Shown here in pieces: positions 44,494-56,365 of a stretch of DNA of 64,000 nt. The notes beneath the pieces were generated by a model that did no database searches, had not been told where the DNA came from, and saw nothing but the letters and a program-made list of their open reading frames with translations. Source of the stretch: Collybiopsis luxurians FD-317 M1. Lineage: Eukaryota; Basidiomycota; Agaricomycetes; Agaricales; Omphalotaceae. The position numbers and the translations under genes were made by a program. Location of the stretch: the NCBI GenBank assembly GCA_000827265.1, contig KN834825.1:78764-142763 (forward strand). Reading direction: 5' to 3'. Position 1 is the first letter of the stretch. The number at the start of each line of letters is the position of its first letter.

Positions 44494-47400
44494 GGCGTAG
44501 CTGGAAGTCAACCAAGTTCGGTCAGATGACTCCCATGCTGATCATCATCGTTCGTTGACATGCTTTTTCGGAAAATGATCATCGTGAGAATGTCGGGCGA
44601 CAGCCTCCCCTTGGCCTCAATTTGATGATCTACGCAGGTTAAAATCCAAACAAGTACTTACTATATTCATGTATTTTGACTCCACGTATAAAGGCTTGGC
44701 CTAGTCTTCTTTCCTCTCGTGAAGCGTTCATCACAAGGCATTCCGAGGTGTCTTTCTGAAGAACCAGATGATCAAGATGTGCCTATCCAAGGCGACTATG
44801 TCGTTGCACAGCTGCGCTAAACGAAGGAAGCAAACCCTACTGTATGACGTAGTCCAGGGACTCAGAAATTGTACAATATGTGTGAGATTGACTTGAGTTG
44901 TTGGATCTCGGTTCTCAAACTTGGATGGTACTTACCGCAATGAATACCGTTCGAGTGATGGGATCCGTATACCATTCCAGTATGCACATTGCTTCTACTC
45001 TCAGCCCTGTCACCGTTCATGTGAGATGCAAGTTCAACTTGACGCGGCTGCGAATCTATTTAAGGTTCACTTCAATGCAGACGTCGACATAGTTCTGTCA
45101 AGGCAACTGCCTGTCCCACATATCTGAGAGTGAATTGTAGTTTAGCATTGATTTGCTTCGCCCCTCGGATTTCGTAAACAGCCGCTACGAGGGAGTCCAC
45201 ATTGTGGTAGCTGCCACACGGAAACTTCGTTGCTTCTGCTATCCGAACGCTTCTGTGAAGTGTGCTATCGATTTCAAACGGGTTACCTTCGAGTTTCAAT
45301 CTATAATGGTGTTGCTTTCCAAGCTGAAGGTGTCGAAGAAAAATTTAGCGGAAGAAATCCGGTCCGCCCATGGTAAGAGAAGGAAGGCTTGAGTGTTACA
45401 AGGCCGATATAAACAACAGGCCTTGGGAGCAGACGAAATGCACATGGTGATATCTAAGCCTCTTCCGTTTCCAGATAACCTACGAGCCCTTGCAATTGTG
45501 ATATCCATTCCTTGTCCACTCTAAATCAGCCCAGAGTAAGTACTTACTGACTCAATGAGTTTTTTTATGAAATACACAGGCAAAAACCTTCATAAGAGGA
45601 AGGAAACTCTGTGCACAGCACGCTATTATCTACAGTAAAACACACTAAGATTGTTGTAAAATAGCTGTCATTCCCGCAATTCCTGTAGTATTAATGGGCC
45701 TTTTTTGTTCAGCCTTCTCTCACAGAGTTATGAAACTACATTCCCAAGTTCATTGATTTTTGATATTTGAATAAAACGGAATGTATTAATCACATTTATT
45801 GTTAGTTGATCTCCACGTATACGAGTGTTTGAAGGAAATTGTTATTCAGTGTAAGAAACCCGGTCTGCTCATTATGGGAGGCATTAGTTTGCACTCTGTA
45901 CCGAATAAACACGAGGTACAGTTAAACAGTTAATGGTCTGACTGCTTGCGGGAATGAAGAGTCTAATGCCGATAGAAGTTGATATCTCATCCTCCGTCTC
46001 TCTATTTATGTGGCTTGCGAAGATATATGTCTCAAGCGCTCCGAGGTATTTCGATTATCAATAGATGAGATAAATGAGATAACAGATAGGTTCAGGGCGG
46101 ATAAATATGACTCCCAAGTTGAACGTGTACGCTATGATATATACAACGAAGCAGTACTCGGACCATCCGTGGGGCGAAAAACACGAGGCCTTCGATACGA
46201 TGGGAGAGCAAAACTAAGTATCGTTATGTTTAATTTGATTAACATTTTCAGTGAAAACTCTCAGGTCGACATCGTGGAACATGCATACGATCTCATGTAT
46301 TCGTGGATTTCCAAAGTGTATGGTGCTGTTCGAATCATAAGGCCAGTACGGTATTGAGAAATGCAGCAAAGGTTCTGCCTACATTTGCTAGCTTGTATAC
46401 TTTCAAAAGGATCTCACTTTTTACTCTTAGTTCATGACTCCGCATTGGCGGCAACGAGCAAGTCCGGTAGAGCATCCTGTATAACGCAATCAGAACCTGT
46501 ATCAAATGTTGACGATTGAAGGATGGTGGAATAGGTTATACTTATTTCTAGGTATATGATTCAACCCGCCGCCTTATATTTACTCAAATACTTGGTTTTC
46601 TCTTGCTTTCTTATTGCCATGTTTTATCGTACCTTGATATTTCCAGAATATCAAGTGTCTTCATGATATATCCGAGGGGAAGCCTTGCAGATGTTCAACG
46701 TTGATGCCAAGTAGATAGCTTACAGCCGAATATATCACGAGAAGAATTTCGATTTTGATTATCCACCAGATCTCAAAGTCCATGAACCAACAGCCATCTT
46801 TCAATCTTCAGTACTTATCAGCATGTTCGACCGAACTTGAAAGTACGACAGTGGCCATGCACGCCATTCTACCTCGATGCCTGCCCGTAGGAAGCACCAA
46901 GTTGACTCGAGCTTTGACAGATTGGAATCTCATGTACAGCATTAAGAACCCTTTAGCGTCCTTATCATAGATATACTGGTCTTTTTGTTTCCATCGCCGC
47001 TAATATGTCCATGGCAATATCTATCTTAGCTTTCTAGAATCTAGAGACAGACCCATTGAAACTTGACAGGAACATTACATAAAGGCGTCACATCGAACAT
47101 CGTGAGTGGTTAACCAAGGACTCGGCGACAAGGCAAGGAAGTTGGCGCCAACGACCCTTTCAAGATCCATCATGAAGATTATTCAATACCTCCTCCTGCC
47201 CAAGAATCTAATATGTATATCGTATATCCAGACAATCAGCCTGATATAGCTTCTTCTAGTATTTTCTTGTGTTTATGACATTAGCCTGATTATGCACTCG
47301 CCTTGAATGATGAATCCTGATATCAGCCAGAAGTCACCTATCTAGCCTTCTATGAATCAACGGAATGTCACTAGAAGCCTAGAATGAGAGGGGAAACTTC

Positions 47401-48111
47401 GGAGGAACTGAGTAAAGAATCGAGAGATGTGGAATATTCGACCGTCGGAAAGACATCGGTAAGTTCCTCGCGAAGGATGATCCCAAACAGATCCCAAAGA
47501 TCGTCAAACTCACATGACATTTGTCTTACCAATGATAATGCTAGAAATAACGTGCGTTAGACCAACTCTTCTATGACTGAGTATTGTCGCATTGGAATCT
47601 GGAACGCGTCGCGTTTACCCGTTCCTGATTCGGCACAGGCTAGGTTTGATTCACATGATGGTCATATATGACAAAGTTTACTAACCTCCTCTCGGACCGC
47701 CTTGCCGCTGCGTTTTTGGATTTTCGGCTCCGCGAATCGTCGTTGAAAGAAAATACGAGATCCATGAAAAGTAGAAATGAGCCCAAAAACAGTGACAAGA
47801 CTACTCCATTTTTATCTTTCTGAACTCACTGAAGTCCGACACAGTTAAATCGCGGGAAAGCTCGTGCCCATTGGCTTTCCTGCAGACCCGTCGGTCCTTT
47901 CCACAAGTGAAGGGGAGCAATGAAACAAGGTGGTCATGTGTTTGATACCGAAGAGCAAGGAGGCGCTGCTGCATATATAGAACTTAAGTAGCGAGTACCA
48001 CATAAAGTACACAAGTCGTAGATGTACAGCGGCACTGATTAAATCTCCTTCACCTGACTGGCCCACAAGTCTGCCTTCGTTTCGGATGAAGTGGTCTAAA
48101 GAGAATAGCCC
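44494..48111. other. Long intergenic region, no supported gene
   Basis: About 3.6 kb. The longest isolated frame (46010-46357, plus, 115 codons, MACEDICLKRSEVFRL...) has a plausible composition but no recognisable motif, intron partner or neighbour, so I leave it uncalled. The rest is A+T-rich unique sequence. Confidence 0.45.
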
Positions 48112-48599
48112 TCAAGGAAGTTTGATATTGTATTTAGCAGGGCAGTCTTTGCACACATCTGGCTGTAGTTTGGGATAGTATGAGTAAACCATTGTACTCG
48201 GCTGAAGACGTGACGTTCATGAGTCTGAGTACTCACTAGATTTGATCCAAGCTCAATAGCGGCCTGAATGCACTCCATGTCTGCAGGGGCATCGTAAAAC
48301 TTCGTACCAACATAGGCGCACTCCTCCACTGAACATTCCGAGTCACTGAGGATATTTTTTATCGAGCAAATGAGCATAGATACGAACCAGTAGGAGCTAA
48401 AGCCTTTCCGCATTCTAAAATCCGAGGTCAGTATTGCAAACGCCTGGTTCTCTGCGCACAATTACGGACCAAGGATATCGCAGGAATTCCTAGCTTGAAG
48501 GTGTAGGTCAATTTCCCTTCGAAACTGAAGTCTGCCAGCTTGGGCGAGACCGATGATAGCAAAAGAAGCAACAGCAGCGGTGATGATGGAGTGACGCAT
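48112..48599 (-). CDS. Small secreted cysteine-containing protein, unknown function
   Basis: I do not recognise the family. Three exons (48466-48599, 48237-48414, 48112-48162) join in phase to 120 codons. The start is a clear signal peptide, MRHSIITAAVASFAIIGLAQA. The mature part has about seven Cys (NSCDILGP, LICSIK, SECSVEECAY, MECIQAA, VCKDC), enough for several disulfides. It ends at LP-stop. Introns are 51 and 74 nt with GT-AG ends. Size, signal peptide and Cys content fit a small secreted protein of the effector-like or extracellular class; no role is implied. Confidence 0.62.
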
Positions 48600-49731
48600 G
48601 TTATAGGATTCCTAAATTGCAATTCAGTCAATGAATTTGAGCGTTCTCGAGCTAGTGTCCAGCAGTAGTCGATAGAGCACTCTTTCAGCGAAGGAAGAGA
48701 TATTTATAGTAAAATCATTGTATGGTGTGACCGGACTCGGACTGAACTGCAATCGTTCTCCGTGGAGACAGGAGAATCAAATGCAATTCACGCTGTGCTA
48801 TTTGTATTCGTAGAATGGAGACGCAACTCTTTTCGTTTCGGATCGAATGTATACATGGAGGTGGTCAGACGTGTTATGGCAGTGTAAGCCGGGATACACT
48901 GCCAGAGAAGAGATGAATCAAACGCATCAATATGCTCTCCGCTGTTTTATTCCTTCATCAGTTATTTTTACCGTCGAAGGCGCCACATTCACCTTTATTA
49001 CCACCGAAGTCGCGGTTGGAGAATATGCTTGCTTAGCCACCATCCACTACTAGTCAGCGATGCTGCAAGAGACATCTTTATGTAATGTGTTGCCCAGAAC
49101 TGGTGTGGGTTTGAACTCACTAAGCATCCTCAACTCGTACCCGACAGCTTCAGAGCCCATCTAGTTGCGATGCCAATCGGATTTCGGCTTATCCGGACGT
49201 TGTCGCCTTGCCGCTTGTTCGATCCCAAGCTTGCAAAGCTGTGATTCCTCGACGCCGTAGTTCTTGCCAAAAATGAAACGAGTTTCGAACATATCGACTA
49301 GGCTTGATTTAGATGGGGCAATAGACACTTCTGAGAGCAACCACAAGTTGTGACAGTCATGGTTGCGTTGTATCTCTCTAAATAAATACTTCCCAACTTG
49401 TTCTCCGCTCTCGTTCATGCAAGATATTGAGATAAGCTAGCATATGTTTAACTCGCTTCGGCTTTTCCTCCAACCCGGGTCGACTCGTTTCTTTCAGGCG
49501 CCAAGGTCAAGTGCTGGACTACAGGATGAGAAAATCTCAGCGAGATGGTTCAACGTTCAACGTTTAACGTCTATCTTAAGCTCCCTTAAATTATATTCAT
49601 CGAGTCAAAGCTGTAAAGTTAAAGTTATAAATGTCACTGGAATTCTTACAACGTCAAGGTGAGCACGTGACATCATATTCGAGCTGGATCTCGGCTACAG
49701 CGCCAGAAGCGCTCAGCTCTTGGTTGACGCG
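48600..49731. other. Intergenic with promoter, no gene seen
   Basis: Contains the TATA box of the minus-strand small secreted protein. Otherwise no coding frame with recognisable content; divergent upstream region of two genes. Confidence 0.45.
48701..48709 (-). promoter_or_regulatory. TATA box of the small secreted protein gene
   Basis: CTATAAATA on the minus strand, about 100 bases upstream of the ATG at 48599. Confidence 0.45.
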
Positions 49732-50412
49732 ATGATCACTCTCGTCAGCTCTGACAATAAATCGTTCACTATTGACAAGGAGGTTGTTCTACCTAGTGTT
49801 TTCCTTGCCGCTTTCCCCGAATCTGACCAGCCTATTCTACTTCCGAACGTAAAGTCAGACGTTCTTCAAAAGGTACGCACTCGACGTCCAGTCCCTTCTA
49901 GATGGAACCTTTCTTCCTTCCATTAGGTCTTGGAATACTGTGAGCACCATCGCGGCGATCCTGTGCCCGAACAATCGCAAGATGGAGACGGCCAACTCCG
50001 TAACACTCATATCAGCAAATGGGACAGAGAATTCATCACCGTTGACCAGGAGATGCTTTTTGAGCTCATTCTTGCAGCCAACTACCTCGAAATCAAATCT
50101 CTCCTGTGCGACGGCTTGACCACTCGAAATCGGAACAGTTTGCTCATCCTATTCAATCTGTAGTGACATTGGTACTCGAACAGTCGCCGACTTGATAAAA
50201 GGCAAGAGCCCGGAGGAAATTCGCATGTTCTTCAACGTTCAGAATGACTTTACACCGGAGGAAGAGGTGCGTCGCCTTTGCGTTACTGATGCAATCTTAT
50301 TTATCCATGCACTCAGGCCCAAATCAAACAGGAGGAGGTTGGTTTTTGTTCTAGTCGGCACCGTGCTCGCGCTTTAATCAGCTTTCTTTCTACTGCAGGC
50401 ATGAAAGAATAG
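49732..50412 (+). CDS. Divergent SKP1 paralogue (SCF ubiquitin ligase adaptor)
   Basis: SKP1 links F-box proteins to cullin in SCF ubiquitin ligases. Exons 49732-49872, 49927-50105, 50164-50266 and 50317-50412 join in phase. Readable family blocks are [104 protein letters not shown]. Two oddities: about ten residues of the usual SVLIKNMLEDVG stretch are missing in the first exon, and the canonical NEW.ED end is replaced by a foreign tail ([15 protein letters not shown]...). That tail could be retained intron: a GT...CTGCAG pair exists at about 50338-50399. It is either a specialised paralogue or early-stage decay. Confidence 0.85.
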
Positions 50413-50758
50413 CATGTGAATATCTTCCAATCTGATTTAGGGTATAGCTGGATAGCAGTCCTGTGTATATTTACCGTACGTGTAAGAGTAATTGCTCATC
50501 TAACTTTTGGTGCCATTGGTTGGCACAAAACATTCGCGCTCTGCCATATCGAAATTGCTGTATTGAAATCCAGCTCAAACCGGAACGACTTGCTGGACAG
50601 AAGGCATTGGATATATAATTATTATGGATTGCTCGAGCTGAGCTGCATGAAATAATCTCAACGCTACGACGATTATATATACTAGTCAAGCAAAAAAAAA
50701 AAATTGGATGGAAAGTATAGAGGAATTGGAAAACATAGAACAGTTAACCCGATTCGAC
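50413..50758. other. Intergenic between convergent genes
   Basis: Convergent 3' ends; contains an A12 run at about 50690. No further signal. Confidence 0.4.
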
Positions 50759-52882
50759 CTATTCCCAATTCATTCTGTCGATGACTTCGTCTATCTTGGG
50801 TCTCTCGGACGCTAAGGTCCTCCAACAATCTTCCAATAATGCCCAAATATGATCATCCAGGCCCCTCTGCAAAACCCTAGGCTCCGTTGGACGTTCAGGA
50901 AGTTCCCCCTTTTCGCGTCGAATAACTACCTCTGTAGTATGTTTGATATTCCTATAAGGCTGCTGGTGTGTAAAGAGCTAAGAACGTGTTCAATCATTAA
51001 AGGGAAATCATCAACGTAATGGAAACAATAGTATTTACCTCGATAATTGTCATACCCAAAGCATAGATATCCGAGCTCGCAGATAATACACCTTGACCTT
51101 TACAGACTTCGGGTGCGAACCAGCGATAGGAATCGGATACGCCTCGACTTTGAGTAAATGGAATCCCAGTAATATCTTCGACGATCTACGAAGAATGATA
51201 TTAGAGTATTGCACTACATGATGTGACAGAGATTTCACGAACCTGAGATAAGCCGAAGTCAGCTAATAGAGGCTCAAGTCTTGAGCTGATCATGATGTTG
51301 CTCTGAAATGAGAGTTCAATCAGCTTGAGAAGGCGGAGGCTTCTATAGGTGCTACTAACTGCTTTGATATCACCATGCACAACTTTCATCTCGTGTAGAA
51401 CCTGAACACCTCGCGCCAAATGCTTAACCTGAGTGCACGAGTCAGATAGAAGAAAGCCAATAAGCACTTCTCTACTCACCATTTGTCGATAATTCACTCC
51501 TAAGTCATATTTTTTCACGTACTGCAGCGCGGTCCCGTGCTGCTGCCATGGGCTCACCATATACCTGTCATATCTTTGAGAAGGATGTAGGATCAAGAAA
51601 GCAAACACGACTTACGGGAACGGTCCATCCGTCTGACAAAACCCATAAAACGGCAAGACATGCTTGCCCTTGTCTCTCTTCCACAAGTCATTCCACACGT
51701 TCACCTCTCGCAGGAACCGTCTTTTACTGTTCTCGTCCGAGTTAACAGCCCGAACGACCTTAATGGCAACCTTCTCCCGGTTCAGATAGAATCCCTCGTA
51801 GATATCCATCGCAGCTGTCCCGCTGACAGGAAAGTTCCCTATGCGTACGACCTCGCCGGCTTCCAAGTCAAGCTTGGGGAGAAGGGATTGGGTATTTTGC
51901 TGGAGTTCCCACAAGTTGGCGGCGATTCCGTTGTGGGTTATGTCTGCGGTGTGTCTATTTTCCGCCAAAGCCTTCAGATGTAAGAATCACTATTATGCAG
52001 GGGATAAAGTACCAGGAGAAGACAATTACCGACTGTAGAAAGGCCATCATTTTTTGCAACATGGCGGTATTGGTATCCATTTTGTCGCTAATGAGGCTTT
52101 GAGATACCTCTATATCGGAGAGGTGGGCCATAACTTCTTGGTGGTCCATTGCTGCATTCGATTCAAATTCCTCCTGCCAGTGGTGAATTTCCATGTGGGA
52201 TACAAGCTGAAATTCCTCAAGTCAGGTTACTGATGACGCCGTAGACTGACACCGAAATCTAACCTGGAAATGAGTCAAGCAGTCCGTTATACCTTCATGG
52301 CAAGTCACAATATCCTTTTTGATTTCATTCTGCCTCAAGAATGAATCCACTTTGCCTAGCGCGACCCACCCTTCCATTTTATCCTTTACTCTCGAGAGCA
52401 TCCTGCGTTAACAAAACGGTCAGATCCTCGCACACAGAGAAAACGGGTCTCGCTCAACGCACTCTTCAATCATTTGAAACGCACTATGCATATTGGCATT
52501 TCTGACATCGGTACTGGTACTACTCTCCTTTGCGGCTTGCAGCAACGTGTGGCAGCGATCGCGGAGCTGACGAGCTTCACGTCTAAGTAGGAAAAGATCA
52601 TGAGAATGAGATCGGAATCGATAAGGAAATCTTTGGCTCTACGATCCAGCCAAGGCGCCATCGGCTGTCCTGCCGGCCCTTTCCATTCAGTAATGATACT
52701 AGTAATACTTACCGATTAGCGATAACGTTCTCCGTCAGCTCCATTATTGTACATAGTACACCTGCGGCTGCAAACAGCCCTGGAACAGGCGCAAAGGTGG
52801 CGACGATCTCAGCAGCAGATTTGCCGAGTGAAAGCACAATATGCTGTGATACCTGCCTCACATCCTTGGTACGCGCAGGCAT
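50759..52882 (-). CDS. Tyrosine-kinase-like protein kinase with MLKL-like N-terminal helical region
   Basis: The N-terminal part is helical: [33 protein letters not shown], then [23 protein letters not shown] and [16 protein letters not shown], a pattern seen in mushroom proteins matched to the MLKL N-terminal domain. The C-terminal kinase domain has a modified Gly-rich loop ([16 protein letters not shown]), [25 protein letters not shown] (catalytic loop) and LADFGLSQ. Also present are [33 protein letters not shown] and [14 protein letters not shown]. At least eight short introns are required; those checked (for example after ENVIANR, HGDIKA and [10 protein letters not shown]) keep the frame. 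Catalytic Lys, HGD and DFG are all present. It acts in the cytosol or at membranes. Whether it triggers cell death as animal MLKL does is unknown. Confidence 0.85.
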
Positions 52883-55249
52883 AGTCGATGTGGTCTAATT
52901 TCAATGTAAAATTCTAAGGTATGGGAGAGGTATCGCTAGTTTTCCAGAGAGAGTCGGAAGTTGTTGAAAGGGAAAGAAAGAAAGATTGTCAGTATAGACG
53001 CTGTAAGCTGTATTTAAACCAGTGGTGCAGAAAGCTGTCGCATAAGCTGTGCGCAATGCTGTTGAATTAATAGCATTCAATACAGTTCTGACACGATGAT
53101 GAGAACCTTGATATTGATTGCACATCACTTTACTCCAGTTCGTGAGTTGAGTGAGGCTCGAACAGTGCAAGCACGTAAGTACTACGTGGTTCCACAACCC
53201 CTCGAAATAAGCCTCGAGTCAATCGATGTTATCTTAAGCATCGCAAGCTCCCCAAAGCGTCGTTAGCCTTAAGAATCATAGCCTCAATGTTTCCAGAAGG
53301 CTCGTCGCATCCCTTAGGGAGATTCCATTGGATTTTGAACTCGGTCTACCACGAGGTATACGATTGTCCGAAGTTTAGCACAACACAATCAGGCGAAGCA
53401 CTCGCGGATGCGGAAACTGATTCGGATATTCACGGTGCTGAGATACGGAGAGCGCTTGTGGGGCAGATGATCTACAGCATTTCTACCGAAGTATCTAGAC
53501 GGACTTGGGTGCATAGCTTCGCTATTTCTGCATCGATTATGTCAGCTTCCTAGTTGGATCCTATCACAACTTATTCTCACTAGCGTTCGCAAAATGCCCT
53601 TCAGCTTTCAAATCTTGACCCCTTCTGGAGAGCTAAATACTGCTACTACAGCGGTGAACAGCTCATAAATCGCCAGCCTCCCTGATACTCCCTGATATTT
53701 AGTAACTCCGCTGGACATGTGAATGCATGTCCAAGACTATGCTCCACTATTGAGAATAGAGTGGATTTAAAATACCAAGAAGGCTCACAGTTCGGTAAGC
53801 GGTACACCTTTGGCGACCACCGTATTGAGCATCCATGCTACGCAAAACCTATCAAGGCCTGAGGAAGCGAGTGAGGACAAAAAGCTGAAGCCTTAAAGGA
53901 TAGCTGTCAGCCTCTCAATAACATTTTGCAGGTGCAAATGTCCCGAGAGAAGGCTATGAGAGCTGTTTCCCGTCGTGTGTGGAAGACGTGTGGAAGAAGG
54001 GCTGCGCTTACGCAAGCTGCAACACGTCCAAACTTAGAAACTAACCGTGACATTGCGCGATCACGTGAATGTCACGGTCCCTTCGTTTAATTTTGGACGC
54101 GTATAAGTAATTCATTTAGTAGATGAATTGGATTTTGAGGTGGGTATACTTAGCCATATATCGTGGTAGGCTTGCAGGATTGTAAGTAAGATTTTCAGAA
54201 CTTTGACCACGGTCCCTCGCTTACTTGTTAGTTTTACAGTCGAAGATATTAAGAAGGGAAATGCGGTGATATCGGGACGCACCCAAAGCATATAGTTGTT
54301 TAGCTAGGTGTGAGCTGTGTTTCATTGAAGCATGTAGAATTGACTCTAAGTTATTCTTCGACACAAGGAAAAACAAAATGCGTGTATGATGGAAGGAATC
54401 CGAAAAATGTTACTTTCAGTAACACCGCGCGGTCACGTGCATATCACCCTTGTTCAACCGTGCGACGTAACTTGTCCTAAGTTCAACCGCTGCATACGAG
54501 GACGAAAGATGAGTGTATATTGTAGTATAGTTAAGGAAATTATAGTGTTTTGCCAGAACTTGAATTATTTTTAGAACTTTGACCGCGGTCCTGCAGTTTT
54601 AAGGTGATAAGTATACTGTACTTATCCGTTTTACAGTCAGAGGTATGAAGATGGAAGAAGTTGTAACATTGGGATGCGTTTCACTCATATAAGCCTTCCA
54701 TTCGGCTTGATTCCAAGAAAGTAGAATACGCTCTACTCTATTCTCCGATAAATTCTTCATTCGCAATTCAAGAATTCACCTTCCTAACGCAGGGTGAACT
54801 TTGAATATATGGTCGATACGATATAAGGAGCAATGAAGCTCTGGATCAATTGAGGGCGGCCTTTTGGGGATCAGCTGAAGATAAATACAGGGGAAGACTA
54901 CTGATTACAGATATGATTTTAACAGTCTTGTAGTTATTCTGGCTCGGTATACGCGCATAAATTTTGAGACATATGCGGACTGTTCAAGGATCAATTACAT
55001 GCCTTTCATTGAGCTTCTTGAGTCCATATCACTGCGAGTTGGTGACATCTCATAGGATATGAGAAGAGTTCCCTTCCAAGCAAACGACGAGGCATTAAGA
55101 AAACGTCTCTCTCATTACACGTGTGTTACGTTAAAAGATTCGGGACATATTCCCGACGTGCAGTCAGGTATAGCGAAAAGTGAAAACATGAAAAAAAAGT
55201 AATTCTACGTCCAACGGTCGTCAAACAAACCTTTACTGAGCGTTCTGTC
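52883..55249. other. Intergenic region with degenerate tandem repeat
   Basis: No gene is supported. An open frame at 53287-53553 (plus) has no recognisable motif. Positions 53990-54800 hold a two-copy degenerate repeat, listed separately. Confidence 0.45.
54040..54800. repeat. Two-copy degenerate direct repeat, unit about 365 bases
   Basis: Shared blocks in the same order: CGCGATCACGTGAATGTCAC (54057) with CGCGGTCACGTGCATATCAC (54428); AGAACTTTGACC.CGGTCC (54198 and 54573); GTTTTACAGTC with GATATTAAGAAG or GTATGAAGATGG. The palindromic TCACGTGA core is notable. Non-coding. Confidence 0.55.
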
Positions 55250-56292
55250 TTAACCTTGAACAATCGTCACATCACCTTCGGGCTGAACTCGTATCCAAGG
55301 GCAAACAACTGCGCCAGAAGGCTCCCAGGTCGTCGCATTGTTAATTCCATCGAAAACAAACCCGAGCGTATCGTCATCAATTGGAACATCCGAGCGTTTC
55401 CAACCTTCTTCAAGCGGCATTCGCTCTTCACGGAAGAAGATCTGGACAAATCTAATCCAAACGTCAGCTTTTTGAAGGAACCTTGTGATTTGCCATTCAC
55501 GGAAATGATACGTACTGCTTAGGTGCGACCCCAGTAGTTACATTACCCATGACGCTCAGATACAAAGCAGATTCCCCGACCCGAACGAAGAACTCTTTCG
55601 CCGTGTTGATCAAGTTCGGGTTGGCAATTTTGTCCTCCTCAAGGCGTTGTACCAAAACTTGGCCTGCAGAGGTAGTGTTGTAATAATCGACGCCAGGGTT
55701 TGAGTTGTTAAGGGTGGTGAAAACAGTCTCGTTGAAATGAATATTGTCGCCTAAAGCAAAGTCGTTGCGGGATAAGGAAGTATCGTGTTCGATGGTCCCA
55801 TGCCTACGTAAGTATTTTGAGCCCATTTCGTCGCAACGCTAGCTGATTATTGGAGATACGTACAATGCCAAGTCCTGAAGATCGAAGTTGTCTATGTTGT
55901 CAGTGGTGAGGAGAGCAAGCTTCGCTGCAGCACGCAGAATGGTGATTGGCTGAACATTATATCCCTCTACAAAAAAGTCAAGTCTGAGCATATAAGGCCT
56001 AGTTTGATGGGCGAGAGAAACGTGCCATCTATCGCGTCGAGGATCATCTGAACGGTAATGTTAGTTCCACTTCTGGGTAGGAACCCGTGATTCGCCAATC
56101 TGAAAAAAGTGGTGAATACAAGATCTAGTCCAAAGTCAAGCACGCCTACGTGTTCAATCCAGGACATGGGCCTCGAGAATCGTTAGGTCCAGGAGCTTGC
56201 CATTGGTGAGCGCTCCAGTCGACGGTGGCAGAACTGGCTTTCACCCCGACAATGACAGCGAGGGCGATAAATGGCAGGCGCAAAAACTTCAT
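55250..56292 (-). CDS. Unspecific peroxygenase / heme-thiolate chloroperoxidase family
   Basis: Extracellular heme-thiolate enzyme using H2O2 to oxygenate or halogenate organic substrates. It begins with a signal peptide, MKFLRLPFIALAVIVGVKA. The heme-Cys motif PCPGLNTLANHGFLPRSG and the distal motif HGTIEHDTSLSRND are present, followed by FFREERMPLEEGW. This PCP/EHD/E set is the peroxygenase signature. About 260 residues, the short class. Introns at 56101-56150, 55967-56025, 55803-55861 and about 55480-55513. The second has a GC donor (G|GCACGT..TAG|A); only this junction gives the expected DAIDEGYNVQP. Catalytic residues are intact. Confidence 0.9.
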
Positions 56293-56357
56293 GGGTGATT
56301 AGTCGAACGAGAAGCGAATTTCTTGTGAGAATGAGACTGGGAGGTATACTGAGTAAG

Positions 56358-56365
56358 CTTTTATA
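56358..56365 (-). promoter_or_regulatory. TATA box of the peroxygenase gene
   Basis: TATAAAAG on the minus strand, about 66 bases upstream of the ATG at 56292. Confidence 0.5.

Noticed and set aside
44898..45092. LLDLGSQTW, weakly like an aspartic-protease DTGS motif
   Set aside because: No second active-site motif, no flap, and the frame ends at once in either direction.
46010..46357. 115-codon plus-strand frame
   Set aside because: No family, no intron partner, no promoter; left as unsupported.
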